Of a stretch of 64,000 bases of DNA, positions 1-9,902 are shown piece by piece. Position 1 is the first letter of the stretch. Every line of letters begins with the position of its first letter. This DNA is from Tanypteryx hageni (Eukaryota; Arthropoda; Insecta; Odonata; Petaluridae): the NCBI GenBank assembly GCA_028673005.1, contig CM054115.1, positions 5,873,501-5,937,500 on the forward strand. The letters run 5' to 3'. The position numbers were made by a program, and so were the translations under genes. The notes under the pieces are model-generated. The model did no database searches. It was given only the letters and a program-made list of their open reading frames with translations, and was not told the origin of the DNA.

Positions 1-795
1 GGGGATATGAACATGGAAAAGAAACCATCCCAAAACTAACTAAACCAAACCCACACAAGGGGGGATAAAGTGACCATGGAAAAGAAACCAACCCAGAACT
101 AACTAACCTACCTCCACTCAAGGGTGGGGACAAAGTGACGATGGAAAAGAAACCAACACAGGACTAACAAACATAACTCCACCAGAGGGTGGGGATAAAG
201 TGACCATGGAAAAAACAACCCAGAATTAACTAACGCAACCCAACACGAAGGGGGGGGGGCAAAATAAACAAAGAAAAGAAACTAACCCGCAACTTACTAA
301 CAATCCAACCCCACACGAGAGGGGGACAAATTGAAAATAAAAAACAATACATCCCAGAACTAACTAACCCAACCCCACCCGATTGGCGGGGGAAAAGTGA
401 ACATGGAAAAGAAACCATGCCAGAACTAACTAACCCAAACCCAGCCGAGGAGGGGGGACAAATTGAACATGGAAACGAAACCAACTGTGCCTTACACGAG
501 GGGAGAAGTGACCATGGAAAAGAAACCAAACCAGAACTAACTATCCGAACCCCACCCAAGGGGGGAGAGAATGTGAACATGGAAAATAAACCAACCCAGA
601 CCTAACTAACCCAATCCCATCCGAGTGGTGGGACAAAGTGAACATGCAAAAGAGCATCCTAGAGCTAACTAATCCAACTACACCCGAGGGAACGGGAAGT
701 GCATATGGAAAATAAATCAATCCAGAACTAACTAACCCAACCCTACCAAAGGGAGGGGAAATTGAACATGGAAAAGTAGCCAACCCAAAACTAAC
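1..795. repeat. Minisatellite, about 65-bp units
   Basis: Thirteen imperfect tandem units, each with a core like catggaaaagaaaccaaccc followed by agaactaactaacccaac and a G-run. Unit cores begin near 10, 74, 139, 206, 270, 335, 402, 469, 513, 578, 643, 703 and 768. The period is therefore about 65 bp, with one short unit of about 44 bp. The array runs off the left edge, so its true length is unknown. Short open frames across it come from the repeat and show no protein family. A single diverged unit recurs at about 9483-9545. Confidence 0.9.
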
Positions 796-948
796 CATTT
801 AACCTGTTTGAAATTTTAAGAAATATTACAGGTATGGAGAAAGTCATGTGGTGGCCGCATCAGATTTTTTCTTGCACTTCAAATTTACAAAGTCCAGACT
901 TAATCCATGGTTCTGAAAAAAGAGTAGTTTTAATTACATATACTAATA
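796..948. other. Non-coding flank of the hAT insertion
   Basis: No gene is visible. Bases 832-870 (tatggagaaagtcatgtg followed by tggccgcatcag) resemble 21623-21660, so this is probably a short relic of the family that also contributes the inverted repeat at 20.8-21.6 kb. The match fades before the hAT element begins. Confidence 0.4.
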
Positions 949-2674
949 CAGGGGTCGGGGAACATGGGCAAATTACCCCAAATGGGGTAAAAATGAAAAT
1001 TTTGGGGGTAATGAAGGCTCAAAAAAATACAAATAAAAGTATATAAAATTTTTTATACTATTTCATGTCAAGCAAGTAGTGAACATTTTAGAAAACGACA
1101 ATAATATTTTTTCTATTCAACACTATCGAACCTACAGCAAAAATCATATGTAAGATTTTCAGTTCAGTTTGCATTATGGCAACACTTTCCACGCTTATTA
1201 TGGCTAATGTCCGAGTTATATTGTCTATGAGAGTGTGACATTTGACAGGTCTTGTCAGATTGCATTTTTTGTCAAATTGCATTGCATGTTGATAAAGAGT
1301 TGAGGACTTAATTTTCCCGTTTTTAATCATTTTCAGTTTTACCCTTCAGATGGCATCAAACAGGAAAAGGAAATACCTTGCAGAGTTCCTCAATTATGAT
1401 TTCACAGAAATAGAAGACAAAGGACAAATGAAGCCACAATGTGTCGTCTGTTTGAAAGTGCTGACTGCAGAGTCTTTCAAAAATAATCAGCTGAAGAAAC
1501 ACTTGGAAAATTTGCACTCACATCTGTCTTCCAAACCGCAGGAATACTTTGAGAATTTGGAAAGAGGTATCAATAGGCAGAGATTGAAAAGCAACTTGAG
1601 AGGTACATTTGATCAACGTTCAGCATCAAGAGCTAGCTTTAAAGTGGCCTGGTTGATTGCCCGAAACAAGAAGCCACATACTATTGGTGAAGAATTGGTC
1701 AAGCCTGCAGCTGTGAAAATGGCAGAAATCATGTGTGGCCAGAAAGAAGCCATGCGACTGGGTTTAGTGCATTTGTCTGCATGAGTTTTGAAAGAGAGAA
1801 TTTCCATCTTAGCGTTAAATGTGAGAGAACAAGTAATTTCTTCAATCAAAGATTTCAGCATTTGGATCAAAGCTTCTGTACTGGAACAAAAAAGTGGAAC
1901 AAAACAAGCTGCCTTTCCAAAGCTAGCCGAGTTTTTGGAAGATTGTGAAGATCTCAGTCTTTGTGACATCAAGGAGTCAGTTACAAGGCATCTGACCAAA
2001 CTCAAAAAGCTGTTTTCTGATTACTTTCCAGAGCTTGATTCACATACTGTCAGTTGGGTTGTAAATCACTTCAACTGTCAACTTGCTGGTCTGCCTGAAG
2101 AACCCGAAGGATTGGCAGAGGCACTTCTTGAACTTTGCTCCAACAGTGAAGCGCGCATGGAATTTCAGAACAAGACATCTCTCATCTTTTTGGATGTCAA
2201 AAACTGCAAAGGCTTTTAAAATTGCACATGCGGAAGCGAAAAAAATGCTGCTGCCTTTTGCAACAACCTACCTTTGTGAACAAGGATTTTCTATCTTTAT
2301 GAACTTGAAAATAAAGTACAGAAATAGGTTGGACCCCGAAGACAGCATCCAAGTTGCTCTGACATGAAAAAGCCCTGATATGGATGTTGTTTTATCAAAA
2401 ATGAAACAGCGCCATTTTTCCAAAACCTGAAGTGAAGATGTTTTCATTGAAATGCTTCAGTTCTTCAATTCTTTTTATATAATGTTGTATGTGTGCTATT
2501 CTTATTACAGCATGTGTGGCTTTTTAAGTCTTTTATTAATTCTTGACTTTTAGAGCAGTTTATTCTTCATTTTAAGAGCAATTAGCTTGTTTTTTATACT
2601 TTGAAGTCTGGGGGGTAATATCATTTAACCCAAATAGATTTTGGGTAATACCAAAAAAAGTTCCCCGACCCCTG
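949..2674 (+). mobile_element. hAT transposon, internally deleted
   Basis: The ends are a perfect 15-bp inverted repeat, CAGGGGTCGGGGAAC at 949-963 and its complement at 2660-2674. The flanking octamers tactaata (941-948) and ccctaata (2675-2682) agree at 6 of 8 positions, as expected for an aged 8-bp hAT target duplication. Subterminal parts on both sides carry GGGGTAA/TTACCCC-like sequence. Inside lies one degraded transposase frame without the catalytic core, so the copy is about 1.7 kb and probably could not move itself. Confidence 0.85.
1350..2367 (+). pseudogene. hAT transposase relic, BED finger + C-terminal part (ZBED5/SCAND3-like)
   Basis: The N-terminus has a BED-type zinc finger: CVVC at about residues 30-33, then HLENLH at about 50-55. 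It is followed by sequence of the ZBED5/SCAND3-like group (KEAMRL, then VREQVISSIKD). The reading jumps from there to the late part (FPKLAEFLED, LFSDYFPEL) and ends with YLCEQGFSIF and KYRNRLDPED, the hAT C-terminal dimerisation region. The central RNase-H-like core carrying the first catalytic Asp residues is missing, so the protein is about half the family's length. The frame is further broken by an in-frame TGA at 1782 and a frameshift near 2180-2215. No role beyond transposition is suggested. Confidence 0.8.
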
Positions 2675-4194
2675 CCCTAATATGTCAACTACGTCCGTCC
2701 AAATTGTATTTAACTACATGGTGATAAGAGTTTTGAAGCAGAAATATTTGTCACCATAGCAAGGAGAGAAGAAGGAGCTGGAGGTTATTGTTAGCTGCGC
2801 ACGCAGAAGCCACATAGTCGTGAGAGTGGAAAAAGAGCTTCATGCTTCTGTCCGAAGACAGGTTTTAACTGAATCGCTGCCTCCATTTCTCTCTCTCCCT
2901 AGAAGCCTCTTTATATCTCTATAAGTATTATATCTCTGCTTTATATTCTCTAATATTCCTATTCTTTTTCTCCCTCATCCCCTTCTTCCGCTAATTTGAC
3001 CTTCTAAGATCGTCCTTTGTAAACACTGTCTTCTCAATATGTGCCCTATCCAATTTGCTTTTCTTTTCCTGATTGTTTTTATTAGCATCCTATCTTCTCC
3101 CACCATTTCTAATACTTCATCATTTCTCTTCCTCTCTGTCCATTTCACTGTCATCATTCTCCTCCATACCCACATCTCAACACTTTCTAAATATTTTTCC
3201 TCCTTTCTGCTTACCGTCCACGTCTCTGCACCATAAAGAGCTATGCTCCATATGTAGCATTTTTCTAATTTCTTCCTTGTTTCTAAATTTATTTTCTTGC
3301 TTGTGAGAAGCTCCTTCTTCTCGTTAAATGCTGCTTTTGCCATTGCAATCCTACTTCTGATGTCCTGTGTACTACTCCCATCCTGCGCTAAAATACTGCA
3401 AAGATATTTCAAACTACTTACTTGTTCCAATTATTGGGCATTTACTATTATATTTAATTCTTTATGTTCCTTTGAAACCACCATGACTTTTGTTTTTTCT
3501 GCATTGATCTTCATTCCATATTGTTGGCCAACCTCCACTAGTCTGTCTGTCATCCTTTGAAGCTCTTTCTCGTCTTCTGCTATTAAGCCCTGATCATCTG
3601 CGTATTTAATGGTGGTAATACTTTCACCTCCTATCTTAAATCCTTTCTCTTCCATCAACGCTTCTTCTGTTATTGTTTCTGCATACATATTAAATATCGC
3701 TGGTGAAATAGGACAACCCTGCCTCACTCCCCTCCCTATTGAAGTACTTTCTGTTTCTTCTCCTCCAACCCTGACTCTAATCTTTTGATAAAAGTAAAGG
3801 TTTTTAAGCAGTCTTTTATCTTTCCAATCTATTGCTATTTTGTTTAAAATACCCAGCATCATATCCCATTTCGCTCGGTCAAAAGCTTTCTCCCAATCTA
3901 CAAAACAAAAATACATACCTTTATTGACTTCTAGCGCTCTTTCTATCATCATCCTCATACATCCTATAGCATCTCTAGTCCCCCTACCTCTTCTGAAACC
4001 AAACTGATTATCTTGCAGCTTCTTTTCTATTTCACTTTCAATTGTTTTGGTTATTATTCTGGTTAGAACTTTAGCTGTATGAGAAATTAAACTAATAGTT
4101 CTGTAGTCCTTACAACATTTTGCATTGTTCTTTTTCTCCAGTGGTACCATTACAACATCTAAAAAATCTTCAGGTCATATGCCAGTATCATATA

Positions 4195-6515
4195 CAGTCA
4201 AACTCGTTTATAACGAGCACGGTTGTAACGAGTTCACGGCTATAGTGAGCAAATGCTACCTCCAAGATAAGTTTACATGCATTTACATACAAATATTTCA
4301 CGTATATAACGAGCAAGCTACACGGATATATCGAGCAAACTTCGACCACTTCTCACTGTCTCAAACGCGGCGGTGGTCAGCCCCTTCAATCCTCATAGTG
4401 ATCCAAAATATGTAACCTTGTATTCTCGAGTCCAGCCTCTACACCCTATCCCTTGGGGAGGTTAAAGACCCTGGCGTTGTTGTTAAAAAATAATCCCTTC
4501 GTCCAAACCAAGAATTCCCAACTTGCAGGTACCGTGGTACTCGCGGAGGTCCTTTGTCCTCTCCTCCCAACCCCCAGATCTTTTACAGCCAGGAGGTTGT
4601 GTTTGGAAGGGGGTAAGGGGCTGAGGGCATGTACAATGGCGCCCACCCCCGTCGCTCAGCCGAATGCACCCAACATCCTTTCCCACGTAAAGATGGGAAA
4701 TCCCACGTTTAATCCGTCTCCTCATTAACTCTTTCTGGAATTGGTATGCTCACAGTTTGCAAAGAAAGTTCGTAGCGTTGATCACAAAAATCAGTTGAGA
4801 TTTTGCCCTTGAACGAGTAACATGTCCTTACATAAAAGGAAGTGTTTGTCTATTCGCGAAAAGGTTGATATTATTCGAGAGTTAGAACGTGGTAAAAAAA
4901 TGTTGAAGTGTGTAAAAAATTTAATTTATCGTCGTCTACGGTTTCAACCTTATGGAAAAACAAAGAAGCGATTTTATCTGCACTAGAGAACAATCTAACA
5001 ACGAACAAGAAAATGAGGAAGTGTGACTTGGGTACTGTTGATCAAGCACTTCTGGAGTGGTTTAAGAGGCAGAGAAATGCTGTTTTCCCCATCAAGGTAC
5101 AGGCAGATAAATTTGCAAAACAGTTAGGACACGAGAACTTCACATGCAATAACGGGAGGCTTGACCGTTTTAAAAATCGGCATAACATTGTTTATGCGAA
5201 AGGCCCTGTCAGCAGATTCAAAAACGGCAAGTGAATGGGTGAAAAGTGTTTGGGAGGAGTGTGGAAAAGGTTACAGAGAAGAAGACATCTACAATGCCGA
5301 CGAAACTGGACTGTTTTACAACATGATGCCTGATGCAATGTTTAAATTCAAAGGTGACAAACGTGTTGGTGGCAAAAGACCTAAGAATTGTTTAACAGTT
5401 TTTATGTGCGCAAACATGAATGGGACTGACAAAAAAAACTTTTTGTTATTGGTAAGTCACAAAAGCCACGTTGTCTCAAAAATGTAAAGAAGCTTTCCGT
5501 TGAATATGCAGCTAATAACTAAAATAATAACTTCCAATATTTTTCAGCAATATGTAAGTCAGTGGAACAACGAGTTACGGAGGAAAAATAGAAACATTTT
5601 ACTCCTTGTCGATAACTGTCCTGCGCACCCACATATGCAGGAGTTATCTAATGTAAAACTGGTGTTTTGCCTCCAAATGCGACTTCTATTTTGCAGCCAA
5701 TGGACATGGGGATAATTAAAAGTTTTAAATGCCATTTCAAGCGATTTTTTGTTCTACAGTTGATTGAAAGTATGGAAAGAGGTTTAGATGGCAACGACTC
5801 TGTATTGGATGCAATTCATTTGATGATGGTGCATGTTTCACCTACAACGATCATAAACTGTTTTCGAAAGTTTGGTTTAATATCGGGAGAATTCTCGATT
5901 GATAACCATAACGTTGATCAGAATGGCTTAAAGAAAATGGAATTGCGAGTTTTGACCATGTAAATGACATTAACAATTTTGTTCATGTTGATGATGAATT
6001 GATTACCAGTGAAATTCCTACGGAGAGTGAAATAATAGAGACAGTATAAAGCACAGCAGTCAGTGATGAAGACAATGTTGAATGTGTTGAAGACACAATC
6101 CTTACTCAGGATGCCGTGGAAACATTAAATGATTTTTTTGAAAACATTGACATTTCCGATGGTGTTTTTAGTGCACTAAGTGTAATAAGAGGAAACTTAA
6201 GAGACTTCAAAGTGAAATCTATGAAACAGGCTACTATTCAAAGTTATTTTTGTAAAAAGGGGAGTGGTTAAGGATGCAGCTGTGAGCAAATTTTATATGT
6301 ACGTATGTTTACTTTAAATTTTCTAGTTTATTCTCATTTTTAGGTTTTTTTATAAATTTACTAAATAACATTTCTGTTTATATATTCACTTTTACATCTT
6401 ATGTCTTATTTCACCATACGCATGCATGCTTTTGCCTTCACGGATATTAAGTTTAACGGCTATAACGAGCAAAACTAAACGGTCCCGTGGTGCTCGTTAT
6501 AGCCGAGTTTGACTG
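4195..6515 (+). mobile_element. pogo/Tigger transposon inserted in LINE copy A
   Basis: The inverted termini are CAGTCAAACTCG followed by TTTATAACGAGCAC on the left and the matching GTGCTCGTTATAGCCGAG then TTTGACTG on the right. The target duplication is TA (4193-4194 and 6516-6517). Removing the element and one TA restores catatacttggtta, exactly what copy B of the LINE has near 55551. Subterminal 'ataacgagca' motifs occur several times at both ends (for example near 4214, 4316 and 6461). The internal transposase is a pseudogene. Bases 4400-4800 form a non-coding leader. Confidence 0.92.
4822..6271 (+). pseudogene. pogo/Tigger transposase (CENP-B HTH + DDE_1), frameshifted
   Basis: The start is the ATG at 4822 (MSLHKRKCLSIREKV), which opens a psq-type helix-turn-helix. 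A CENP-B-type DNA-binding region follows (ALLEWFKRQRNAVFP, about 5047-5200). The DDE_1 core has its three acidic motifs: NADETGLFY (about 5295), LLLVDNCPAHP (about 5605) and LQPMDMGII (about 5695). The C-terminus ends in ATIQSYF and a stop at 6269-6271. At least four frame changes (near 4900, 5210, 5490 and 5680) plus in-frame stops break it, yet the catalytic residues remain readable. The family cuts and pastes DNA at TA sites in the nucleus, in line with the TA duplication seen here. Confidence 0.88.
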
Positions 6516-8483
6516 TACTTGGTTAAAAAATTTTGTTAGTTTCTTAACTGCTTTAGACTCCAAAACCTTAAGAACGTCCACGGGTATATCATCACTCCCA
6601 ACAGCCTTCCTTCTTTTCATATCATCAATTGCTCTTTTAACTTCAGACTCGAGAATACTTGGTCCAAGCTGATCTTTTTCCACATCCTCTTTTTCATTTA
6701 ATTCAATATTTCTTGGCTTTCCTTTTTTGTCATAGAGGACCTCAATGTATTCTTTCCAGACATTCTTTACATTGTCTGGCTCCAAGACTATTTACCACTT
6801 TAGTTCATGATTCCTTTACGTCCTATCTTTCTTGCCTTTTTCTTGAATAGTTCCCTTGCTTAGCTATACATGAGGTCTGTTCTACAAATTCTTTCACATT
6901 CGACGATCTCCTCGCATTTCTCATTTATCCACTGTTCTCTGGCTTTATCTGTTTCCCTTCTTAAAGCATTATTTAACTCCTTGTACTTTCTTTGGCCTTC
7001 TTCAGTGTTTATGTTCTTCCACTTTCTCTGCTCTTCCATTTTTTGCAGCATGGCTGCTGTGATCCAGGGTTTTTTGTTTCTTTCACCCGTTATCTTTCCT
7101 ACCTTCTTTTCCATTACATCTTTAATGTTGCTATGGATGTATCTCCACTCCTCATCTACATTCTTCCTTTTTTCTTCATCTCTCTCCCCCAACCTTTCCT
7201 CCAGCTCAGTCATAATAGCCTCCTTGTTTTTAAGGAGTTCCTCTAAGTTCCATTTCTTGTTAACTCTTATGTTTCTCTTAACGCTCTTCAGTCTACATTG
7301 TATATTTGCCACCAAAAGGTTGTGGTCAGAATCGATATCTGCCCCTGGTAGTGTTTTCACATTTTTAAAGCTATTTCTAAATCTTTCATTGACTAGTATG
7401 TAATCTATCTGGTATCGTCTCTGGTCTCCTGGGCTTCTCCATGTGTAAAGTCTCTGCTGGTGATGCTTAAACCATGTATTAGTTACAATCAATCTATTTC
7501 TATGGCAGAATTCCATAAGTTTATCCCCTCTTTTATTTCTCTTCCCTAGTCCATATTTTCCCACTATATTATCTTCCTGTCACTCTCCGACTACACTGTT
7601 CCAGTCTCCCATTACTATGGTGTTGACCCTTTTCCCTCCTCCTCCAATATCTCCATAATCTGTTCATACATTTCATCTACTTCGTCTTCGCCAGCATTAG
7701 TTGTTGGCATATACACTTGAATTATAAGCATTTCCACTGGCTCCATCTGAAGTTTTATGGCTATTAATCTATCATTAACTGTTACTACCTTGCTAATTCT
7801 TTCAGCTATCTCTTTTCTCATTATAATCCCCACTCCCCTTTCCTTTTTCTCTCCTCCAGAGTAAATAATCTTAAATTCGTCTGAATTTATCTCGCCTTCT
7901 CCTTCCAACCGAACTTCAGTAAGACCTACTATACCTACATTATTCCTTCTCATTTCCTTTTTTAAGTTCTCTAGTTTACCCCCTGAATTCATAGTCCTAA
8001 CATTCCATGTGCCTATTCTTAATTTCTCACCACTTGCTTTCCTATTAATGTTAAATTTCCTCTGTGCATCCCCTAGGGTAGTCCCCACCCGGAGATCCGA
8101 TTGGGGGACTATTTTACCTCCGGAATATTTTACCCCAGAGAGATCCATAGAGGTATTTACAGCTTTTCAGTCTATCATGGGAAATATAATGAGGTAGTTT
8201 CCCCTTGCTTTCCTCATCGCAGTTTCACAGAGTGATTTCCCATCTGTAGCTGTTCAGATCCACATGATCACCACCTACAGAGGTACTGTGCAAGCTGCTG
8301 CCCTTGCACAGGGGGATGTAAAAACCTCAAGACTGCTTCTTAGTCTGACGCTTCCCCTCAGACCTTTCCGGCTTGGATGGTCCTACCAGGAGAATTATCT
8401 CCCGCCGGCATAGCTCTTTGGTTCAAAAGAGTACACAAACCGTCCCACCTCTGTAAGGTTATGCAGTACTTAGGGAGGGCTAT

Positions 8484-8832
8484 ATATATATTATCATCAT
8501 AGGCAGTCTGTCCGTAGACAGGTCCGTGATTATTTATGGTTTAACCCGGTTCTCCATATAATCCTATCTCCTGCTGTCCTCTTTATATCTTGATAACTCT
8601 TTTTCCCTTTCAAATCGTCTATCAGCTGAAACCTTTTCCTATCTCTTTCCCTCTTTCCATCTAGTTTTCCTTCTAACGCGTCCTTAATCATACCCTCTCT
8701 CTTCAGGTAATGTCCAACCTAATTTGCCTTCCTTTTTCTACTAGTCTGCATAATCATTCGCTTCTCTTCCACTCTTCCTAGCACTTCATCGTTTTTCATC
8801 CTATCTTCAGCACCCTCCTCCATACGCATACA
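8484..8832 (-). pseudogene. 3' end of a second RTE-like LINE (C-terminal coding + tail)
   Basis: Read on the minus strand, this encodes NDEVLGRVEEKRMIMQT then RKRKANLVGH, the homologue of the C-terminal region of LINE copies A and B but clearly diverged. The tail contains atgatgat (minus strand, near 8494-8502), resembling the ATG-type 3' tail of copy B. It most likely belongs with the fragment at 9903-12110. The two were separated by a microsatellite, a hAT MITE and the palindromic 9-mer block, and roughly 15-40 codons are missing at the break. Confidence 0.7.
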
Positions 8833-8886
8833 CACACACACACACACACACATATGTATATATATATATATGTGTGCGTGTGTTAC
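8828..8886. repeat. CA/TA/TG microsatellite
   Basis: A run of CA dinucleotides passes into TA and then TG repeats. It lies exactly where the RTE-like C-terminal coding sequence stops, immediately before the hAT MITE. Confidence 0.9.
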
Positions 8887-8893
8887 TGTAAAT

Positions 8894-9226
8894 CAGGAGT
8901 ATCCGAACTACGGCCCGCGAGCCACATCCAGCCCGCGCAGTGATTTCATCCGGCCCCATATATTTCTTCAAGTTATGTGTGTTTACCAGAAGGAGTTTTC
9001 ATTGAATATCATTTATGATATCTAAACGATATTTTCCGCGTACTTGGATGCTATATACTTTTAATATGGGCAAATGCCATATTACGGTATCGAAAAATTC
9101 TAAAAACTTGCTCTTTGAAAATTTCACACGGTCCGATCAATCATTTGAAAGGTTGTACGTGGCCCGCACAGTGGTTCATGGAGCCTCATGTTGCCCTTTC
9201 ATCAAAAAGTTTGGTGATCCTTGCTG
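8894..9226. mobile_element. hAT MITE
   Basis: The left end reads CAGGAGTATCCGAACTAC, followed by the GGCCCGCGAGCC block typical of one widespread hAT MITE type. The right end reads aaaaagtttggtgatcc then ttgctg. The two ends are imperfect inverted repeats of each other. There is no coding capacity in about 330 bp. I could not identify a clear 8-bp duplication, so the borders may be off by a few bases. Confidence 0.6.
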
Positions 9227-9245
9227 TACAGGTACGTAATCGGGA

Positions 9246-9868
9246 AGTGTGTACATTTACCGGTAAATGTGCACATTTACCACCAAACTCGGTAAATGTA
9301 AGTTTAAGTTTCCAGAAATACATATTATCCGAGCATTTCCTGGTAAATGTGCACCTTTACCCATGTGCCTTGGTAAATGTGGAAATAAGTAAGAATGAGA
9401 AATGCTACACTTTAATAATAACGTTAATTTATAAGAGAAATCATCGAGGGTTCGACTCCACTGGTATATATTAAGATGAACGCTTCCCAACCCGAGGGGG
9501 GAACACAGTGAACGTGAAGAGGAACCAAATACACTTCGATTTAATTATCCAACCCGGTGTGGCCGAGTTAAATTGGTCTTCATGTTCAAATTTCGTTTAG
9601 TTGTGCACATTTACCACAAAATTTACACATTTACCGGACAACGCACATTTACCGTACTTCTAAACTGCAACAAATGTTCGCGACCCCCGCCAAGCTGTAG
9701 CCTGTGTTGCGACGTTTATCCACATTTACGAGTGGCTCTAGGTAAATGTGTACATTTCCTCAATCCAATCGGTTATAATATGTTATACTTACATTTACCG
9801 ACCTTCGTGATTAATATGCACATTAACCGGGATATGTACACATTTACCAGGCTATGCACATTTACCGT
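9246..9868. repeat. Cluster of the palindromic 9-mer ACATTTACC / GGTAAATGT
   Basis: Exact ACATTTACC begins at 9253, 9273, 9607, 9627, 9645, 9791, 9840 and 9858. Exact GGTAAATGT begins at 9262, 9291, 9342, 9372 and 9741. That is thirteen exact copies in about 620 bp, with more one-mismatch copies (near 9352, 9722 and 9820). Adjacent copies create perfect palindromes: acatttaccggtaaatgt (9253-9270) and ggtaaatgtgcacatttacc (9262-9281). There is no coding sequence. The arrangement looks like a dense array of sites for one DNA-binding protein, such as transposase sites under a terminus, but no transposon ends were identified around it. Confidence 0.85.
9483..9545. repeat. Stray unit of the window-start minisatellite
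   Basis: The order of pieces, cttcccaacccgagggggg then aacacagtgaacgtgaaga then ggaacc, matches a unit of the 1-795 array (cccgagggggg, acaaagtgaacatgga, aaagaaacca). It is a single copy lying inside the 9-mer cluster. Confidence 0.6.
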
Positions 9869-9902
9869 GACATATATTTATATATTTCAAATTCCAAATG
9901 TA

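Larger units (their letters stand above)
2865..8148 (-). pseudogene. Broken RTE-like LINE polyprotein (endonuclease + reverse transcriptase), copy A
   Basis: It encodes the AP-type endonuclease (LRIGTWNVRT near the N-terminus, SDHNLLV later) and the reverse transcriptase (FRRGRGTRDA, GVRQGCPIS, KYADDQ), then a C-terminal part with RKRKANWIGHILRR. Endonucleases of this family are often labelled craniofacial development protein 2-like in databases. Compared with copy B it carries several separate lesions: a 4-base deletion near 7630, Gly-to-stop near 7581, a 1-base deletion near 6793, Lys-to-stop near 6857, Lys-to-stop at 3431-3433 and Arg-to-stop near 2975. A 2.3-kb transposon also lies in the reverse transcriptase region. 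It therefore cannot make its protein. Confidence 0.85.
2841..8480 (-). mobile_element. RTE-like LINE, copy A (split by a pogo transposon)
   Basis: This is a minus-strand non-LTR retrotransposon: the 3' end is at the left (catgcttctgtccgaagaca, from 2841) and the 5' end near 8480. It is closely similar to copy B at 54191-57521 throughout, including the 5' leader (8149-8480) that copy B also carries. A pogo/Tigger element (4195-6515) interrupts it at a TA. Without that insert the LINE is about 3.3 kb, the same as copy B. I see no target-site duplication. At the right edge it abuts the 3' tail of a different RTE-like copy. Confidence 0.85.

Noticed and set aside
230..798. Proline- and serine-rich open frames on the minus strand across the left edge
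   Set aside because: They are the minisatellite read as protein, with repetitive composition that follows the 65-bp unit.
2680..2840. A continuation of the hAT transposase or LINE between the two elements
   Set aside because: No frame shows similarity to either neighbour.
3039..3560. Hydrophobic plus-strand open frames over the RTE-like LINE (also at 54399-54920 and 6870-7403)
   Set aside because: They are the antisense of LINE coding sequence; the same antisense frames appear in both copies only because the LINE is duplicated.
4446..4728. Open frames on both strands in the leader of the pogo element
   Set aside because: No family resemblance, overlapping frames on opposite strands, and the transposase start lies downstream at 4822.
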